Below, one piece after another: positions 35,846-48,929 of a stretch of 64,000 nucleotides of DNA. Where the stretch lies: the NCBI GenBank assembly GCA_013398275.1, contig VZSE01002880.1, positions 490,876 through 554,875 on the forward strand, given 5' to 3'. How positions within the stretch are numbered: the stretch's first letter is position 1; each line of letters opens with the position of its first letter. The position numbers and the translations under genes are program-made. The notes below the pieces were generated by a model. That model did not search any database. It worked only from the letters and a program-made list of their open reading frames with translations, and was not told the DNA's origin. This stretch comes from Promerops cafer. Lineage: Eukaryota; Chordata; Aves; Passeriformes; Nectariniidae.

Positions 35846-36051
35846 AAAGAAAAAGGGATACAAGGTGAACGTTTCTTACAATGAGGGTGGTAAAATACTG
35901 GAACAGGTTGCCCAGAAACATCCCTGGAAACATTCAAGAACAGGTTGGATGGGGCTTGGAGCAACCTGGTGTAGTGAAAAGTGAAAAGGGGGGTTGGACT
36001 AGCTGGCCTCCTGCAGGCCCCTTCCAACACAAACCATTCTGTGATTCTGTA
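35846..36051 (+). mobile_element. CR1 LINE 3' fragment
   Basis: Contains GAGGGTGGTAAAATACTGGA, ACAGGTTGCCCAGAAACATC, GGTTGGATGGGGCTTGGAGC and the end CCATTCTGTGATTCTGTA. Opposite orientation to the copy 300 bp to its left. Confidence 0.95.
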
Positions 36052-36717
36052 GGGGGCTGCTGGGCAACCTCCATCTGTGTTGGGAGCTTTTTAGTGCTGG
36101 ACGGGTTGTCAGTGGTGGCTTTGGAGTCTGATCAGCCACAAGATGCTCTTCAGAGCTGCTGAGGGCTTTACAGACTTCACTGCAGCCCAGACTGGCTGCC
36201 TGTAAAAGCAGAGCATCCTGCAGAACTTCCACAATGTCTAGGCAAGTAATGCACAGCTGGGGGAAACACTCCAAATGGCTTGGACTATCCCCTTTTTCTG
36301 TATGCTCTGGGTGAACCTGAGAGCAGAATCTGCTCTGATTAGCCAAAATAAGCTCGGTTCTGTGCTCTTCTAAGCAGGCGGGCACTGTGTTCCTTTTGTT
36401 TCTCTTTCCTTTTTCGCCTCCTCTGTCCCGGGGATGTTTCCCAAAACTTTTCCCTTTTTCGCTGTGAACGCAGGAGGGCAGTGCCGTTCCAGTTTGGATT
36501 CAAACATCTCCGGAGCATCAGGTGGTCTTAAGCAAAGCTCAGCCCAAGTCCACGTAAAAGCCTCCAGTTCCAGTTAAAGGAGTTTCTAATCTTTCCTTCA
36601 TTACTACGCTTGGCAACACACCTGCAGCTCGACTTCTAAAAATAAATTCTCTTCCCCATTTACATGAGCAGCAAATCTGTACTGCCAAAGGAAGGATGCA
36701 GGGCCGGGGTGGGGCGT

Positions 36718-36804
36718 GGAGGGGGAAAAGAAAAGAAGGGGGAAGGAGGAGAAAAGGTGGGAAGAAAGGAGGGGAAGGGAAAAGAAGGGAAGGAGAAGGA
36801 GGGG
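36718..36804 (+). repeat. Polypurine tract, 87 nt
   Basis: Only A and G on the plus strand except one T at 36758, ending at a single N (36805) in the assembly. Purine mirror tracts of this kind can form triplex (H-DNA), which may explain the sequencing ambiguity. Confidence 0.9.
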
Positions 36805-36832
36805 NTGCACATTCTTTCAGCATTTTCCTACA

Positions 36833-36870
36833 TAAAATAAAATAAAATAATAAAAAATAAAATAAAATAA
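36833..36870 (+). repeat. (AAAAT)n microsatellite
   Basis: Imperfect AAAAT/AAT units over about 38 bp. Confidence 0.9.
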
Positions 36871-37847
36871 GTTGCTGTTGCATTTGTCTGTACCACACGT
36901 AAACAAGCTGCTGGACCCAAAGGCATCAAAAATGTCAAGTCAGCTACACCTCTAAGAATAGCTCAGAAATTGTACTTGCAGTGTAAACAGCAGCTGCATG
37001 GTTTGAAAACATGTGAAATAGGTAAAAGAAATCTAAAAAAAAAAAATTACCTGCTAACTCTGGTAGATTTGGTCCTATTCCTTCTGATGGGTCACAGCCT
37101 CTTCATTCGAATTTCCTCTGTGAAATGAATTTCCACTGCCACATTCTGTTTCTTTCACTGTATTCATTTCACACTGGCTCTTCCAACCACATTCCCTAGT
37201 GCAAAGGCATTTTGCAAAGTGAATGACTGATATCACCAAAACAAATGAATCACTGAAGTAAATGAGTAGTTTGGTGCAGTAAAGAGTGCCCTGTTCTGTG
37301 CAATAATTTAGTTTTTTACACGCTTTTTCCCCCCACCACAACACATTGAAGCAAAGTCAGCTCTTTCCTACCAGAAGTGTGTTGTTAGCAGGATGCTGGC
37401 TTTAACCAGGCTCCTACCTCGTGCAGAACCTCGGGTGTGGGTCCCATCACAAACCACAGGGCTAGGAGCCACTGAGAGCATGCAGCCACACGAGATGGGT
37501 GATGTTTTACCAGCAGCACCACGTTCATGCACAGCACACAAGATCACACAGAATCTGCTGCAGCCACGGGGGCAGAGAAGATTTGGTGCTGGAATAGTTC
37601 TTACTGGGAAATATCAGTTCTGCAGGTCATCCATTTGTGGCATTTTCTACTCTTTTTCTCTTTGTTCCTTTTGGGTTGGCGGTTTTGTTCCTTGGAGTTA
37701 TAAAGAAATTGTAGAAATCATTGACTGTATCTGCAACCATTAGTTTATGCTGTTATTTTATGAACATTTCTAGTTAACATTTTAGGGAGATAAGAAAAGT
37801 AGTACAAGACTTACTAGTAGAATATCACCTTTACAAACACCTCATAA
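36871..37847. other. Intergenic, nothing recognised
   Basis: About 1 kb between two simple repeats. No gene or repeat family recognised. Confidence 0.6.
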
Positions 37848-37942
37848 GTAATAATAATAGTAATAATAATAATAGTCGTAGTAATAATAATAGTAGTAGC
37901 AGTAATAATAATAGTAGTAGCAGTAATAATAATAATAATAAC

Positions 37943-37993
<51 letters not shown>

Positions 37994-38024
37994 GTATTAA
38001 CTTTGTAATAATAATAATAGTAAT
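37848..38024 (+). repeat. Compound (TAA)n/(TAG)n microsatellite
   Basis: About 175 bp of trinucleotide repeat. The left half is a higher-order mix of TAA, TAG, TCG and CAG units with a repeated GTAGTAGCAGTAATAATAAT block. The right half is an almost pure TAA run. The minus-strand frame reads as nearly all tyrosine and is not a gene. Confidence 0.97.
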
Positions 38025-40019
38025 TGCTTCTGACAAGAGAGGAGGCGCCCTGCTTCTGTTTGTGGTTTCACATTCCTACTGCACCAACACATTCCCAAAA
38101 GAAAAAAAACCTAATTCTTCTGAAAACTGAATCTGCAAAGAATGGGTCAGCCAGGTTGGTGCCAGGGCTGTTCCAGCATCCTGGTGAAGAGGAGAGGTGG
38201 GATGGTGCTCAGGGCAGGGAGGGGACTGCTCCTATGAGCAGCATCTTTGATTTGGGCTGGTGTAAACCCGAGGCCATAACCTGAGACCAACTTCCACCGA
38301 GCTCAAGGGAGTCACAGCACTCTGAGAGCCTTTCACTGGGGCCCCTTTCTCAACAAGTCTTTCAAAGAAACCACTAAATCCATTTTAAAAAATCAAGTTT
38401 GAATTATTGAGGTAATAACGCACTGTATATACCTTCTTCTGAAAGGATTCTTTTCCAATAAAGGTGTATGTGACACAAAAAAGGAAAAAATGGCTGAAAA
38501 TCAAGTGGGAAAAGAAAAAAATCACAGCAAAATCAGTAGCCTCAGGGCAAAAAAGAAAAAGATGAGTGAAATTGAGAAGACTGACTTACAAAAAGAGCTA
38601 CATTAAGAAACAACTAAAAAACATTTAGCAAGCCAATACTTCGGAACTCAGTTGCACTGATATAAAAATATGGAACAGCTCCCTCTGCCTTTCCTTTTGT
38701 AACAGGCTTGTCATGGGCAAAAAAACTGAGAAAATAACCAAATTAGTCACTGGAAAATTATAAATAAATTTTAGAACAAAATGATCCCCAGAATATAAGT
38801 AGTTTGAAAGACTGACATTCTTCAGTGAGATGCTAGAAATTTTATTCTACATTCCTATCAATATTTGTGCCATTCACCACTGCAACATATGTTGCTAATT
38901 AATATTATCTGTGTAGCCACTTACATAGCCAATAACATTGCAATAAATAAGTTCTAACCTATAAAACCTATAATTGGCTTTGAACTTGGATTAAAACCAT
39001 CTTGTCAAAGTGAAAAATGATACAAGAGCTTACACACAGGAAAAAGCATTCACCAAACCATTTGATTTGAAATTCAGTTACAGCAGAATAATATTTTTTC
39101 AGCAAATTAGGTTTTCTATTTTCTCAGAGAAAAATAATGAGGTCTGAATTTTTCTTTGTTTTTCTTTTTTTTTTTCCCAGATAGCAAGCATAAAACTAAA
39201 GAAAATGTTATCAAGTTCACAGAGAATCTTCATTAACAATGGTTTCAGCTGTAATTCTCTACTAAGGGATTTTCTATTCTTCTGTGGTGAAAAAATAATG
39301 TTTTTGCTATACTGGCTTAGTTTTGGGAAACATTTGAAAACTGGATTTTGGCCTGGATCATCCTTATGAAGTACCTACATTTATTATGGCTAATTTTGTT
39401 ACAGGAAACTCCACTTATTTATGGATTTAAATAGCAGAAATATTTGTGTGTATACAATGAGCAACCAGTTATTGCAAATAATTGTTTCCAAGAGGGTTAT
39501 TGAATTGTATAAAACATTCAAAGGTTAGAGTAGTACTAAACTATAGGAAAGTATTTGAGCTTTTACAGAGAGCAGCTGAACCAAACTACACAAAAGCAGC
39601 TGAAAAGAAAAAGTACTTTTGATTGGGGTTTTTTTTGGTCATTCTGTTACAGTAATAATAACATTTCTAATTCATAATCAAATTTGGAGAGAGCGTTGTT
39701 CTTTCTGTGAGAAGAAATGTTAAATCTAATGTTTCTCTCTATTTTACTGGCCTAATTCTGATTTCATTTGCAATCTCTGTGAAATCCCTTCTGATACATA
39801 AGAACACATCAGAAAAAATCAAACTTGCCTTTTTTTAAAAAAAAAGCACTCTTAGAAGGAGATTATTCAAAATGACAGGATTGTACATTTCTTTTGGTAT
39901 ATCGGGCTGAGCATTCCTGAAATATCTTCAGGAAGATGGTTGGACAGCTGGGAAGGTTAGCAAATCATAAATGTCAAGAATATTAAAATAATGAGATCAT
40001 TGCATGGCAGACAAACTGT
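38025..40019. other. Intergenic, AT-rich, nothing recognised
   Basis: About 2 kb of AT-rich DNA. The first copy of a 39-bp repeat is at 39571-39609. No gene recognised. Confidence 0.6.
39571..39609 (+). repeat. 39-bp dispersed direct repeat, copy 1
   Basis: AGCAGCTGAACCAAACTACA and the following 19 bases match 40572-40610 with one mismatch. Confidence 0.9.
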
Positions 40020-40540
40020 TTTGAAAACTGAGATTCCAGCTACATCTCCTGTGCAGCCAGGCCGAGATAAAGGGACGACCATCCAGAAATATGCCTCCAA
40101 ATCCTAAAATCCATGTCTCCATAATTATTTCCAGCCACCAGAATGAAGAACAAACAAACAAAGCAATCTGACCTCGGCAGAAAAGATAAAGTGAACTGCA
40201 AACGAATCTGAAATTCCATCTCCCTCATCAGCATGCTCCAAATGCCCCCAGCAGCCCGTGCTGAGAGCAGCGGAGCCCAGAGCCCGGCCAGCCCTGCAGA
40301 AACACCCTTGGGACCACAAAACCCCTCAGCAGGGGGATGAAAGAAAGTGCCATATCCATTTCGTTTCCATTCATCATTGTTGAGCTTCAAGTTTAAGGAA
40401 GTTTCATTGCCCATAAATACTCTGATCATAAGCAGCTGCACATGATATCATTTAGAGGCTGGTTGCATAACCCGTATTTCCCCCGAGCTTTGTCCCTAAG
40501 CTGCTGCCTGACAGGCATCAGCCAGACCCAACTTGGTGTT
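40020..40540. promoter_or_regulatory. Candidate conserved non-coding element B
   Basis: Block with fewer simple runs and many factor-like words: ATAATTATTTCC, ATAAAGTGAACTG, a CCATATCCATTTCG box, CATAAATACTCTGATCATAA. A chance minus-strand frame of 133 codons crosses it. Function inferred only from appearance. Confidence 0.25.
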
Positions 40541-40571
40541 TTGAAAAAGCCTGTGCAGTGTTTTTACGTTT

Positions 40572-40610
40572 AGCAGCTGAACCAAACTTCACAAAAGCAG
40601 CTGAAAAGAA
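40572..40610 (+). repeat. 39-bp dispersed direct repeat, copy 2
   Basis: Second copy, 1001 bp from copy 1, same orientation, one mismatch (T for A at position 18). Weak similarity also extends a few bases upstream (TTTTAC). Confidence 0.9.
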
Positions 40611-40794
40611 TTGGTAAAAGGTTAGGATAGATTGACTGTTTCCAAATTGGAATACTAATGATGATCTTTAATGAAGCCTGACAGTACAATCTGTTTCTTA
40701 TTGTTCCCTAAGTGCTGGCTACTGATCATATTCACTGGCTTTAGGTGACGGGGACAGACAGGGACAAATGGGCCCCACTGGTGAGGAGGACTGT

Positions 40795-41000
40795 GCACAG
40801 CTGATCTTTCAACAAGGATTAAATTAATTAAAATGATTCTCCCATCAGAAGAATCAATCTTTTGATTTGTTATCATCGTAGTGGTTATTAATTTTGAATG
40901 CTGTCTAATTGGTGCCACTACTGTTTGGGTCAGCTGGCTTAGTAATCTTCTTAGAAAGCAGTTAAGAATACATAATTTTAGTAGCTGTGTCAGGGAGCAG
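40795..41000. promoter_or_regulatory. Candidate conserved non-coding element C
   Basis: Dense homeodomain cores: GATTAAATTAATTAAAATG (about 40817-40835), AGAATCAATCTTTTGATT, GTGGTTATTAATTTTG, CTGTCTAATTGGTG, CTTAGTAATC. No coding frame. An enhancer-like reading is inference. Confidence 0.35.
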
Positions 41001-44000
41001 GGAGCTGAACGAGGAAAAAAAATCCCCAACTTGATTTAATACCTCTCATAATGTGTAAGAACAATGGAAAAAGTAGGCAAAATACCTGCCAGAACCAACT
41101 GGTGAAAACTGACTTTGCTTTATTAACTTCACTTCTTTAATAAAAAAATTAAGGCACTTTTTCATAAGGATAGTCTTAAAGAAATGTTTTCTGATGGCAT
41201 TGCTGATAAGCACAATTGGAAATACTTCATTGTCAGGGCAAAGACAAAATGCTGAGGGCTGGAGAGGGCTCAGAGGGAAGCCCAGACTGATGGAGCAGGT
41301 CATCACTGGACTGCAGAGGCAGAACTTGCACAGGGTGTGTGGTATCTGGCCCAGCCATCTCAGAATTTGGCCCCAGCTCCACAGACAATGTCTCCCATTT
41401 CTTCTCACGAGTCTTTTGACCAAAGGAGTAGGATCTGGTCTCTTACTCAAATTTCTAAGGTATTTAAGCCCTTTAAAACACCAGTGGGAGTTTAGAAGAG
41501 GTCATGGAAGCACCTGTACGTCAAATAAAATTTCCTATCTGCCTGGTTTTGATATTTAGGCTGAGTGTGTTACCTCCACAGCTACAATAATGCCTCAACC
41601 ATCCCTGCAAAGTGGATGTGGGGCTGCTTCTTGTGTGTTGTTCAAACTGCAGTGACAGAGAAAGAGGAAGGCCACTTCCTGTGCCTTAGAACAACAGACA
41701 TGCCAACGAGGTGAGGACAAAACTGCCCCTGGCAGAGCTGGACAGTACAGACCATGCCCTCCTGCTCACTCTTGAAACATAAATATATGGCTGCATGGAT
41801 AATCTGAAGGAGAGCTAAATCCTGAATCTTGGATATTCACACAATTACAACCCCAGAGATTTCTCCTGAAGGAAGTGATATCCAAGTCTCACTCAGATGA
41901 AAACAGGGACGTAACTCTTGCTTTTTGTTAGTTTGTCTTCTCCACATAAGAAATTGTTTCTGCCTTACTTATCCATGGCAATAAATACACGAAAGCAAGA
42001 AGGGGTTCATCTGGGAAGGCACCCATTCCATCAGTGGAATAAGTGTTTAGATGATTCACACCCACATAAACTTACATTTTGGGGGCTGAATGTGTTACCT
42101 CCCTCCTCCCTGCAGCTGGCAGTGGGAGGTATCACTCCCTTTGCAAATCCACCATTTCACCATCCCTTTCTCCTGCCACACTCTCCAGCCCCACAACTGG
42201 CTGTCTCATTGGAAAAGGAAATATGTTGCCTGACAAATAAAAGTGGTCCAATCCTGCTTTCTTTTCATGGAGTGAGCTCTTCTCCTCTAAGAAGTTGTCA
42301 CGATTGCTGTAATTCATGTGCTTTAGCTAAAACCTCAGGCAGGCTGGAATAGTAGCACTTGAGTAAAAATTATTCCCACACGTTAGCTCTTTGGAGTCAA
42401 CAGCAAAACCATCAACCCAGGAGCAGTCATCCACTGCAACAGGTGAAAAATGGGTCTTTTACAATCTTAGCTACATTTTGTAAGAAATTCTGGTTAACCC
42501 AGTCTTGCCAGGCCTTACTACCAGCCCCAGTTCCCACCAAATTAGTAGTAAAAAGGGATTACAGAGCTCTGTTTCTAATTCCTCATCCTACAGATGGTTG
42601 TTCTTTAGAAATCATTCTATAGAAAAGCAAGATAAATCACAACCAAATTGCAAGTCATTATAACAACAAATAAAAAGCTTTTACATGATAGAGACCAAAT
42701 TGTCATTCGAGTTTGGGGAGCTGGACCTGCATCCCATTTCATAGGTTAAAAACATTTATATTTGTTAGATGAAGGTTCTTTTTATCTTTTTTCCACATGC
42801 ATTCCCCCTACTTGTTCTGCTGTGTTTGGTTAGGCTGGGCACACTCATCTTAAACAGCACCATTAATAACTGTTTAGCCAAGGAGCTAAGTTACAGGTGG
42901 TAAAATCCAACTATTTTTCCTGGCCTCAGCACTGATTTGAGATAGATCTATCCATCTGTGGCTTTGGTTAGATTACATTTCTGCTTTTTCCTTTATTTCC
43001 TTTTATTTTTTTTCATTTGAATATCCTGTTCTGTGAAGTATTTTTAAGCAAATGAAGCTAAACATCATTTCATGCGCTCCCATGGATACATTCTTTTAAC
43101 CAATCACTCTAGTTTTTTGGTATTATTCTTTTCAAAATGCTTTTTAGGACTGGATGGAACCAAATGTTACTGACTAATATCCAGTGAGACAATACCAGCT
43201 CCTAAATTTCATATCCAAGACTAGTATTGTAATAACTATTTTTCATATCTGCAGTCAGAAGAGATAAACAGGCTAAAAGAATCTCATTGAAATGTGAAAT
43301 TTCTCATTGAGAATTTTATTTCCACAACGAAAAGGGACTGAGATTAAAAAAAAAAGATTAAAATATTTTGAAAACTATACAAGGCAGTCATTGTTTGCTT
43401 AGTCTTTGAATCATGCTTGAAGCTCAAGTCTTCTTATATTCTTTTTAGAGAAACAGCTGTTTTGATTGGGGTTTCAGAATTCTTCTGAATATAAATGTGT
43501 CTGTTAAAGCAAGCACACTGAAGAACCCATTTCTAAATTCAGCTCTTCAAAATATAAGTGTTGCATTGCTATCCTGCATTGCTTTCCCCAAAATATATCT
43601 AAATATAACACTTCCTATTCCACCTTACAAGCATGATGCCTTTGATTTAAACATCACAACTGCCTTGTGGCTAAAAGTCATTTTACACACCACGAGGCTG
43701 TAGCGTAGATCTGCCCTGGAAAAGCCACATTGCAACAGTAGCACAGCAGCTGTTCAATGTCCTGAATCAAACCAGAGTTTTAGTGCAAGGTGGAATGCAC
43801 CTCTTCCCCCTCGTGACAGCTGTGGAATCCAAAAGTGATGTTTCTGTAAACTTGGTTCTAAAAGTATATTCGCTTTTATGCACGCACACTGTTTTAGTCC
43901 TGAGAGCCCTACTGGTCCTTTAAGGCTGTGTAATTGCCTTCTTTTCTTCCCTAAACCCCATTCAAAACTGCTGTGGACTTTTTCATATCCAACAAAGGAA

Positions 44001-47000
44001 ACAGCTGTGCTGTCCATAACAGCCAACCTCTCAAAACCCCAAAAGATCCAGGTACAAAACCCCCAAAATTAGAGAAGAAACCCTGCAATGCAGATCAAAA
44101 TATGTACTCATTGCTTAAACACTTAGAATATCTCTGGACACCTACATTATAAACTCTTCTTCAAAAGAGGACAGTATAACTTTGAGATTTTTTATTATTT
44201 CAGGTTTCCACCGAGTAAACTCCAATCCCTAGTGAGATATTGCTCTGAACATTGCAAGATCAGAAACCTCCAACAGCTTTTCCCTTTGGTTCAGACCTGA
44301 CTGTAAAATTACCACTTGCTTTACAAGCTCTTAAAAAAAAATAAAAGAAGTCAGACCTTGAGGGGCATAACTACATCAAAGGAAAGCAACATGGGAAGAA
44401 AAGACTCGTGTGTACATCCAAAACAGAGCTTAAATTGAGCCAGGCTTAAGTATTTGTGGAGAATGCTCTCATCTCTTTCTGGTGACCACGATTTCCACAC
44501 AACCTATTTGGATACTGTCAGATTTTTCTTAAGAGAACTCAGCTTCTAATGGTGGTTTTTAGTTTATATGGCGACAGGCTTTCTGGAATTCCCTGTCTCT
44601 GCACTCTTTTTGTTCTCCTAAATACTTTCCCTGCTGGAAAATGCACTGATTCCAAACAGCCATAATGGCTAAGTCCTCTAGCAAATGTCTTAAGTACCTG
44701 ATTTTGAATAACACCTTGTCCAAGGAATTGGTCAGTTGTTAACCTTTAACCTTGTGTACTGCCACGAAGGAAGAATCCGCTTAAAATTCTCTTTGTAGAG
44801 ATACACAAGGAGTAGCATTAAGGCTGTTTGACCTCAGGATTTTCTGAAGGTAACTTTTGGACGTGGTTTTCTCACATCTTTTTGCATTTGCAAGTAACTC
44901 CTTGAACAAGAATTTTAACAAACTTACTTTTCGTGGTGCATTTTTTTTCCATTTTGTGATCCCATCTAGCAATGAGGAAACTGAGAATTCTTTCCAGAAA
45001 AAGCTGCAAACAATTTAGGATTCAGAAGTGCCTAAGAAAGAAGCTATATTTACTTTCCCTGGGATGGGGTACATAAGCTGGTTTTCACAATTGATCTTTC
45101 TGATAATAGAATTATCCCAAGGGACAAGAAATCATCCACTGGGAAAAGTGAAAAGCTTGGTACAGACCTGCCTTGTGCATGCCACTGGAAAGAAAATTCT
45201 ATGTTCCAGACAGATGCCATAAAAATTTTATGGAATTGAAAATGACCATCTAGAACAAATATATAGAATATAACTGTTGCACCCAGATATGGAAACTTTC
45301 TTAAAAAAGAAGCCACAACATCAAGAGAGGCCAAGGCACAGTGGGGTGGATGCAAATGTAGAAGGTCCCAGAGCAGGGACACTGCTCCACAGTCCCTCTG
45401 CCACCTGCTGAAGGGCCACACCATGAAACACAATTCAGGACAAAACTCAATTGCTCAGACTAAATTCATAATCTGGATCTCCAAAGTTATCTTGATTAGG
45501 CATCTCCTCTCATCTGAAATATTTTACTGTGTTAGTGAGCAGAACACAGGATTTCTTTAAGCAGTACAGAATTCCTTGCTGATGGCCCCACAACAATCTC
45601 AAAGATAGTTCTGGTAGGCTGGGAATTATATGTTCTATTTAGCATGGTGAAAGGCTATCTTCAAAGTAAAGGAGGGCAAAAATGGATTCACTTTTCTATG
45701 AATTTGTTTGTTTCCATGAAGTAATTTTAAAATTACTTGCATGTAGATAGACCCCAGATTAGATGACTCTGTGTCCTGTTTACAGTTTGGTTTTAGTTAT
45801 TATTTAGTCTGCATATATGGGAAATAAATATTTTATGATGAGTTCCTCAAAATGGGTGTATGATTCATCAAACTCCCAACTTCTATTGACAAAAGTATTA
45901 AGTAAAACATCAGGCTGAAAAACTTATTTTCCTGAAATCTAGAAGAAGGTGCTCTCCAAACTAAAATAGTTATGAATCCTGGCAATATCATTGTGCCATT
46001 TCCATTTTAGAGCCAAAGAAGTAGATTTCAAAGAGAGTTTTAATAAAGCAGGTTTAAGTGGAATGCTTGAAGGTGCAGTGTCACTGATCCTTTGATTACA
46101 ACCTGTGTGGAAGTCAAGGATGCTTAACATTAGAAGGATTCATTTCCAAGAGACAAATGAACAGTACCTGGGAAATTAAACTGGTGTTAGGGGCTGATAG
46201 TTCCTGGACGGAAGTGAAGGCAGATACTCCTTTCTCTTCCAGTCTCTGAGATTTACCCTTCTGGGATGCAGGACTGGCAGCTGCCTGAGTGCACTGCTGA
46301 CAGCACATCACCTGGCAGTGATGTGGATTCTGCCATCCAGTGGAAACCAGCAGGAGTGGATTCTTAATTTAATTAAATCTTCATGTAACGTTTACTGCCA
46401 CTGTTTCATCCCTCAGCATGTATTCATTCTCACAGCCCGTGTGTTTCTCTCCACTGCAGCATAGACATTTTTTCACACACACATTCATTTCTGAACACTG
46501 CATTGTTATACTTTCTTGACCAGTGAAGGTACAGCCTTTTCCCTGGATGCAGCATGCACCCTCCTCAAGGTGCCAGAAGTAACCATCCGTGTGTTAAAGA
46601 AAAAAAGAAAAGCAAGAGATAAAAAAGAAACACACAGAGAATTTATTGTGCAACTATGCCCTTAGAAACAATTCTTTTGCTCCCACTCATGGCATCTACT
46701 ACCAGTGCTGTTAACTAATCAAATGATTCTTTAATGTTTTAACACTGTTTCTGATATGGTCTGTCCAAGTGCAAGTAGGCTTTTTTCCTACCATGTCTTT
46801 TTACTTAGGTATGATGAATTTCATAAATTTAATATCCTTCACCTTCTCAGCTCTCAGCTAAAACAGGGCTATCAGCATTGGGAAGTGCTGCTAATAACTG
46901 AAACATTAAAGGAAAAAATATTTTTTTCCATTGTTCTAAAGAATTTCTGAATCTTTCTGAGGATTTATGTTCGTTGTGAACATTCAGGGATTCTGGGTTC

Positions 47001-48239
47001 TGGGATTTTGAACAGGGCCAGACTTGCTAAATTTTCCTCACCTTCTCAGTGTCTGAAGCAACAACATGACAAAGCATAAGGATAAATAGAAGTGATCCTT
47101 TTGTTATCTATGAATAGCACAACGACATTCCATCAGCAGGACTCCACTGGGCTTAATCAGTACAATCCACCTTCCCCTGACCATATCCTCCAGGTTATTT
47201 TAGAGGCAGGCAAAGAGCAGGGTGGCAGAATGATAAATAAACCAGAAACACGTGCTCCACTCAGACCATTCCATTATGTCTGGCTTTTCCCCATCCATGA
47301 CTCAGTGGTTTTTAGCTCACACACGATCTCGTGTGTCATGGGGAAATTTGTTACACACAGGAACAGGTTATCCCAAGAAAAAGGTGGACAGGACAGTGTC
47401 CCCAGAGCACCCCAGGCTACAGTTTGCAGACCAGGAGAACAAGGCAACCTTAATACAGGTGATGAATGAGCAGATGAACCAGCCTCACTTATCTAGAACC
47501 CTTAGGTTCATTCAGGTTGATCACTGATCTGAATTTTCAAATTTTGGACCCCTGTTTCATTTCCAAACATCTGAAAGTGAAAGGCACAAGAAAAGTTCAG
47601 CACAGAACTTTGCCCTAAGGATACACATTTATTTAGGGTCAGTCAGAGCAAACACAGAACAATGGATACGTGGGCATTAAACCTAAGAGGCTTTGCTTAT
47701 TGACATTCGTGGGCTCACTTTTGAACACTTTGCCCTTTAAACCTTTGTTTGAAACTCCCAGTGTAGAAGATGACAATTCCAACTTAATCAATTTAAAGAT
47801 GAAATCAAACCTTTGAATTCATTAAAATCTACCTGTACCCCTGGCCTTCTGGCTTTTACTAGAACTGCTCAATTCTTATTGAATTTTAAAAAGTATGTAA
47901 ACAACAGTGCAGTTGGAGGTATTACTATTGTAACAAAAAGAAACCCCCACAACATCACACCTTTTTTTGTCAAAATCCTCAAATGGGTCTTAAACAGAGA
48001 TTTACTTTAAAATACAACCTTTCCTCTGCTGACTGGAAGAGATAAAATCTGTAATTCATTGGGCATCTTCTAATCAATTTTGGCACTTGTCAGATGATGT
48101 CCTTGTAGATTTCTACAAAGTTCTGTGTCCCTCCTAGGCAGAATCAGCTATGCTTCTATATGTCATTGTTCATAAAGTGGAGATCTCTGAAATTATTCAT
48201 TAATCCTGTCTCAGTTTCCACCAAAGTCCTTTTGGGAAA
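41001..48239. other. Intergenic, no recognised gene
   Basis: About 7 kb without a recognisable exon or repeat family. The longest open frames (up to 144 codons, at 41918-42352) look random. Confidence 0.55.
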
Positions 48240-48320
48240 AAACAAAAATTGCTGTAGGCTCGGCACTTTTGTTTACGCGTATGGAATATTTGCTGTTTAC
48301 ATAATGAGTATATTTTAGGA
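48240..48320. promoter_or_regulatory. Possible forkhead-site cluster
   Basis: Two forkhead cores, TTGTTTACGCG and GCTGTTTACATAATG, within about 40 bp. Weak evidence, motif only. Confidence 0.2.
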
Positions 48321-48929
48321 GATTTTAGACAAAGGTGTAGCAGGGGTATCAGCTAACAAAGTGTTGGCATCGTGTGCTCTGGTCTGTGAATACTTTACTG
48401 ATGTCACTCCACTTTTCTCCACTGACCTGGTGAGTAAACGCCCTGCAATGCAGAACTGTTTGCACAGTGAAGGAGCTTTTTAAAGAAATATCACTGAATA
48501 AGAAAAATTAAACAGCAGAAAGATATAGTGGCCCACTGAAATGGCCAAAACCCCAGAGAGATGGCTCATCCCCAGACACAGTGTGTTTTGTTCTCACTGC
48601 ATATTTCTGGGCTACGTGTTCTTTCACGGAAGAGAGAGTTGGCTGGTTGTGACCAAGGGAAAATATAGGTTAATCATACTTCTGTGCTTTCCATTTTATT
48701 GAAAAGCATGTGAGAAGTTCATATAAATGTTAAGTAACTGTCAATTAAACTTCCCCTTTGCCCTCCTGTGGCAATTTCCCAGGCAGCTGGGGCGGAGGGG
48801 CAAATCCCCACGTCAGTCCTGGCTCGTTGTGTATGGCTAAAGACCAAACCAACCGGATTTATTAACTTCATATCGAGCAGCAAGGGGTTTGCCTGGACCC
48901 ACCACAGCCCTAATAGATGTCCTACTGGG

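Noticed and set aside
37842..38036. 64-codon minus-strand frame of nearly pure tyrosine
   Set aside because: Translation of the TAA microsatellite.
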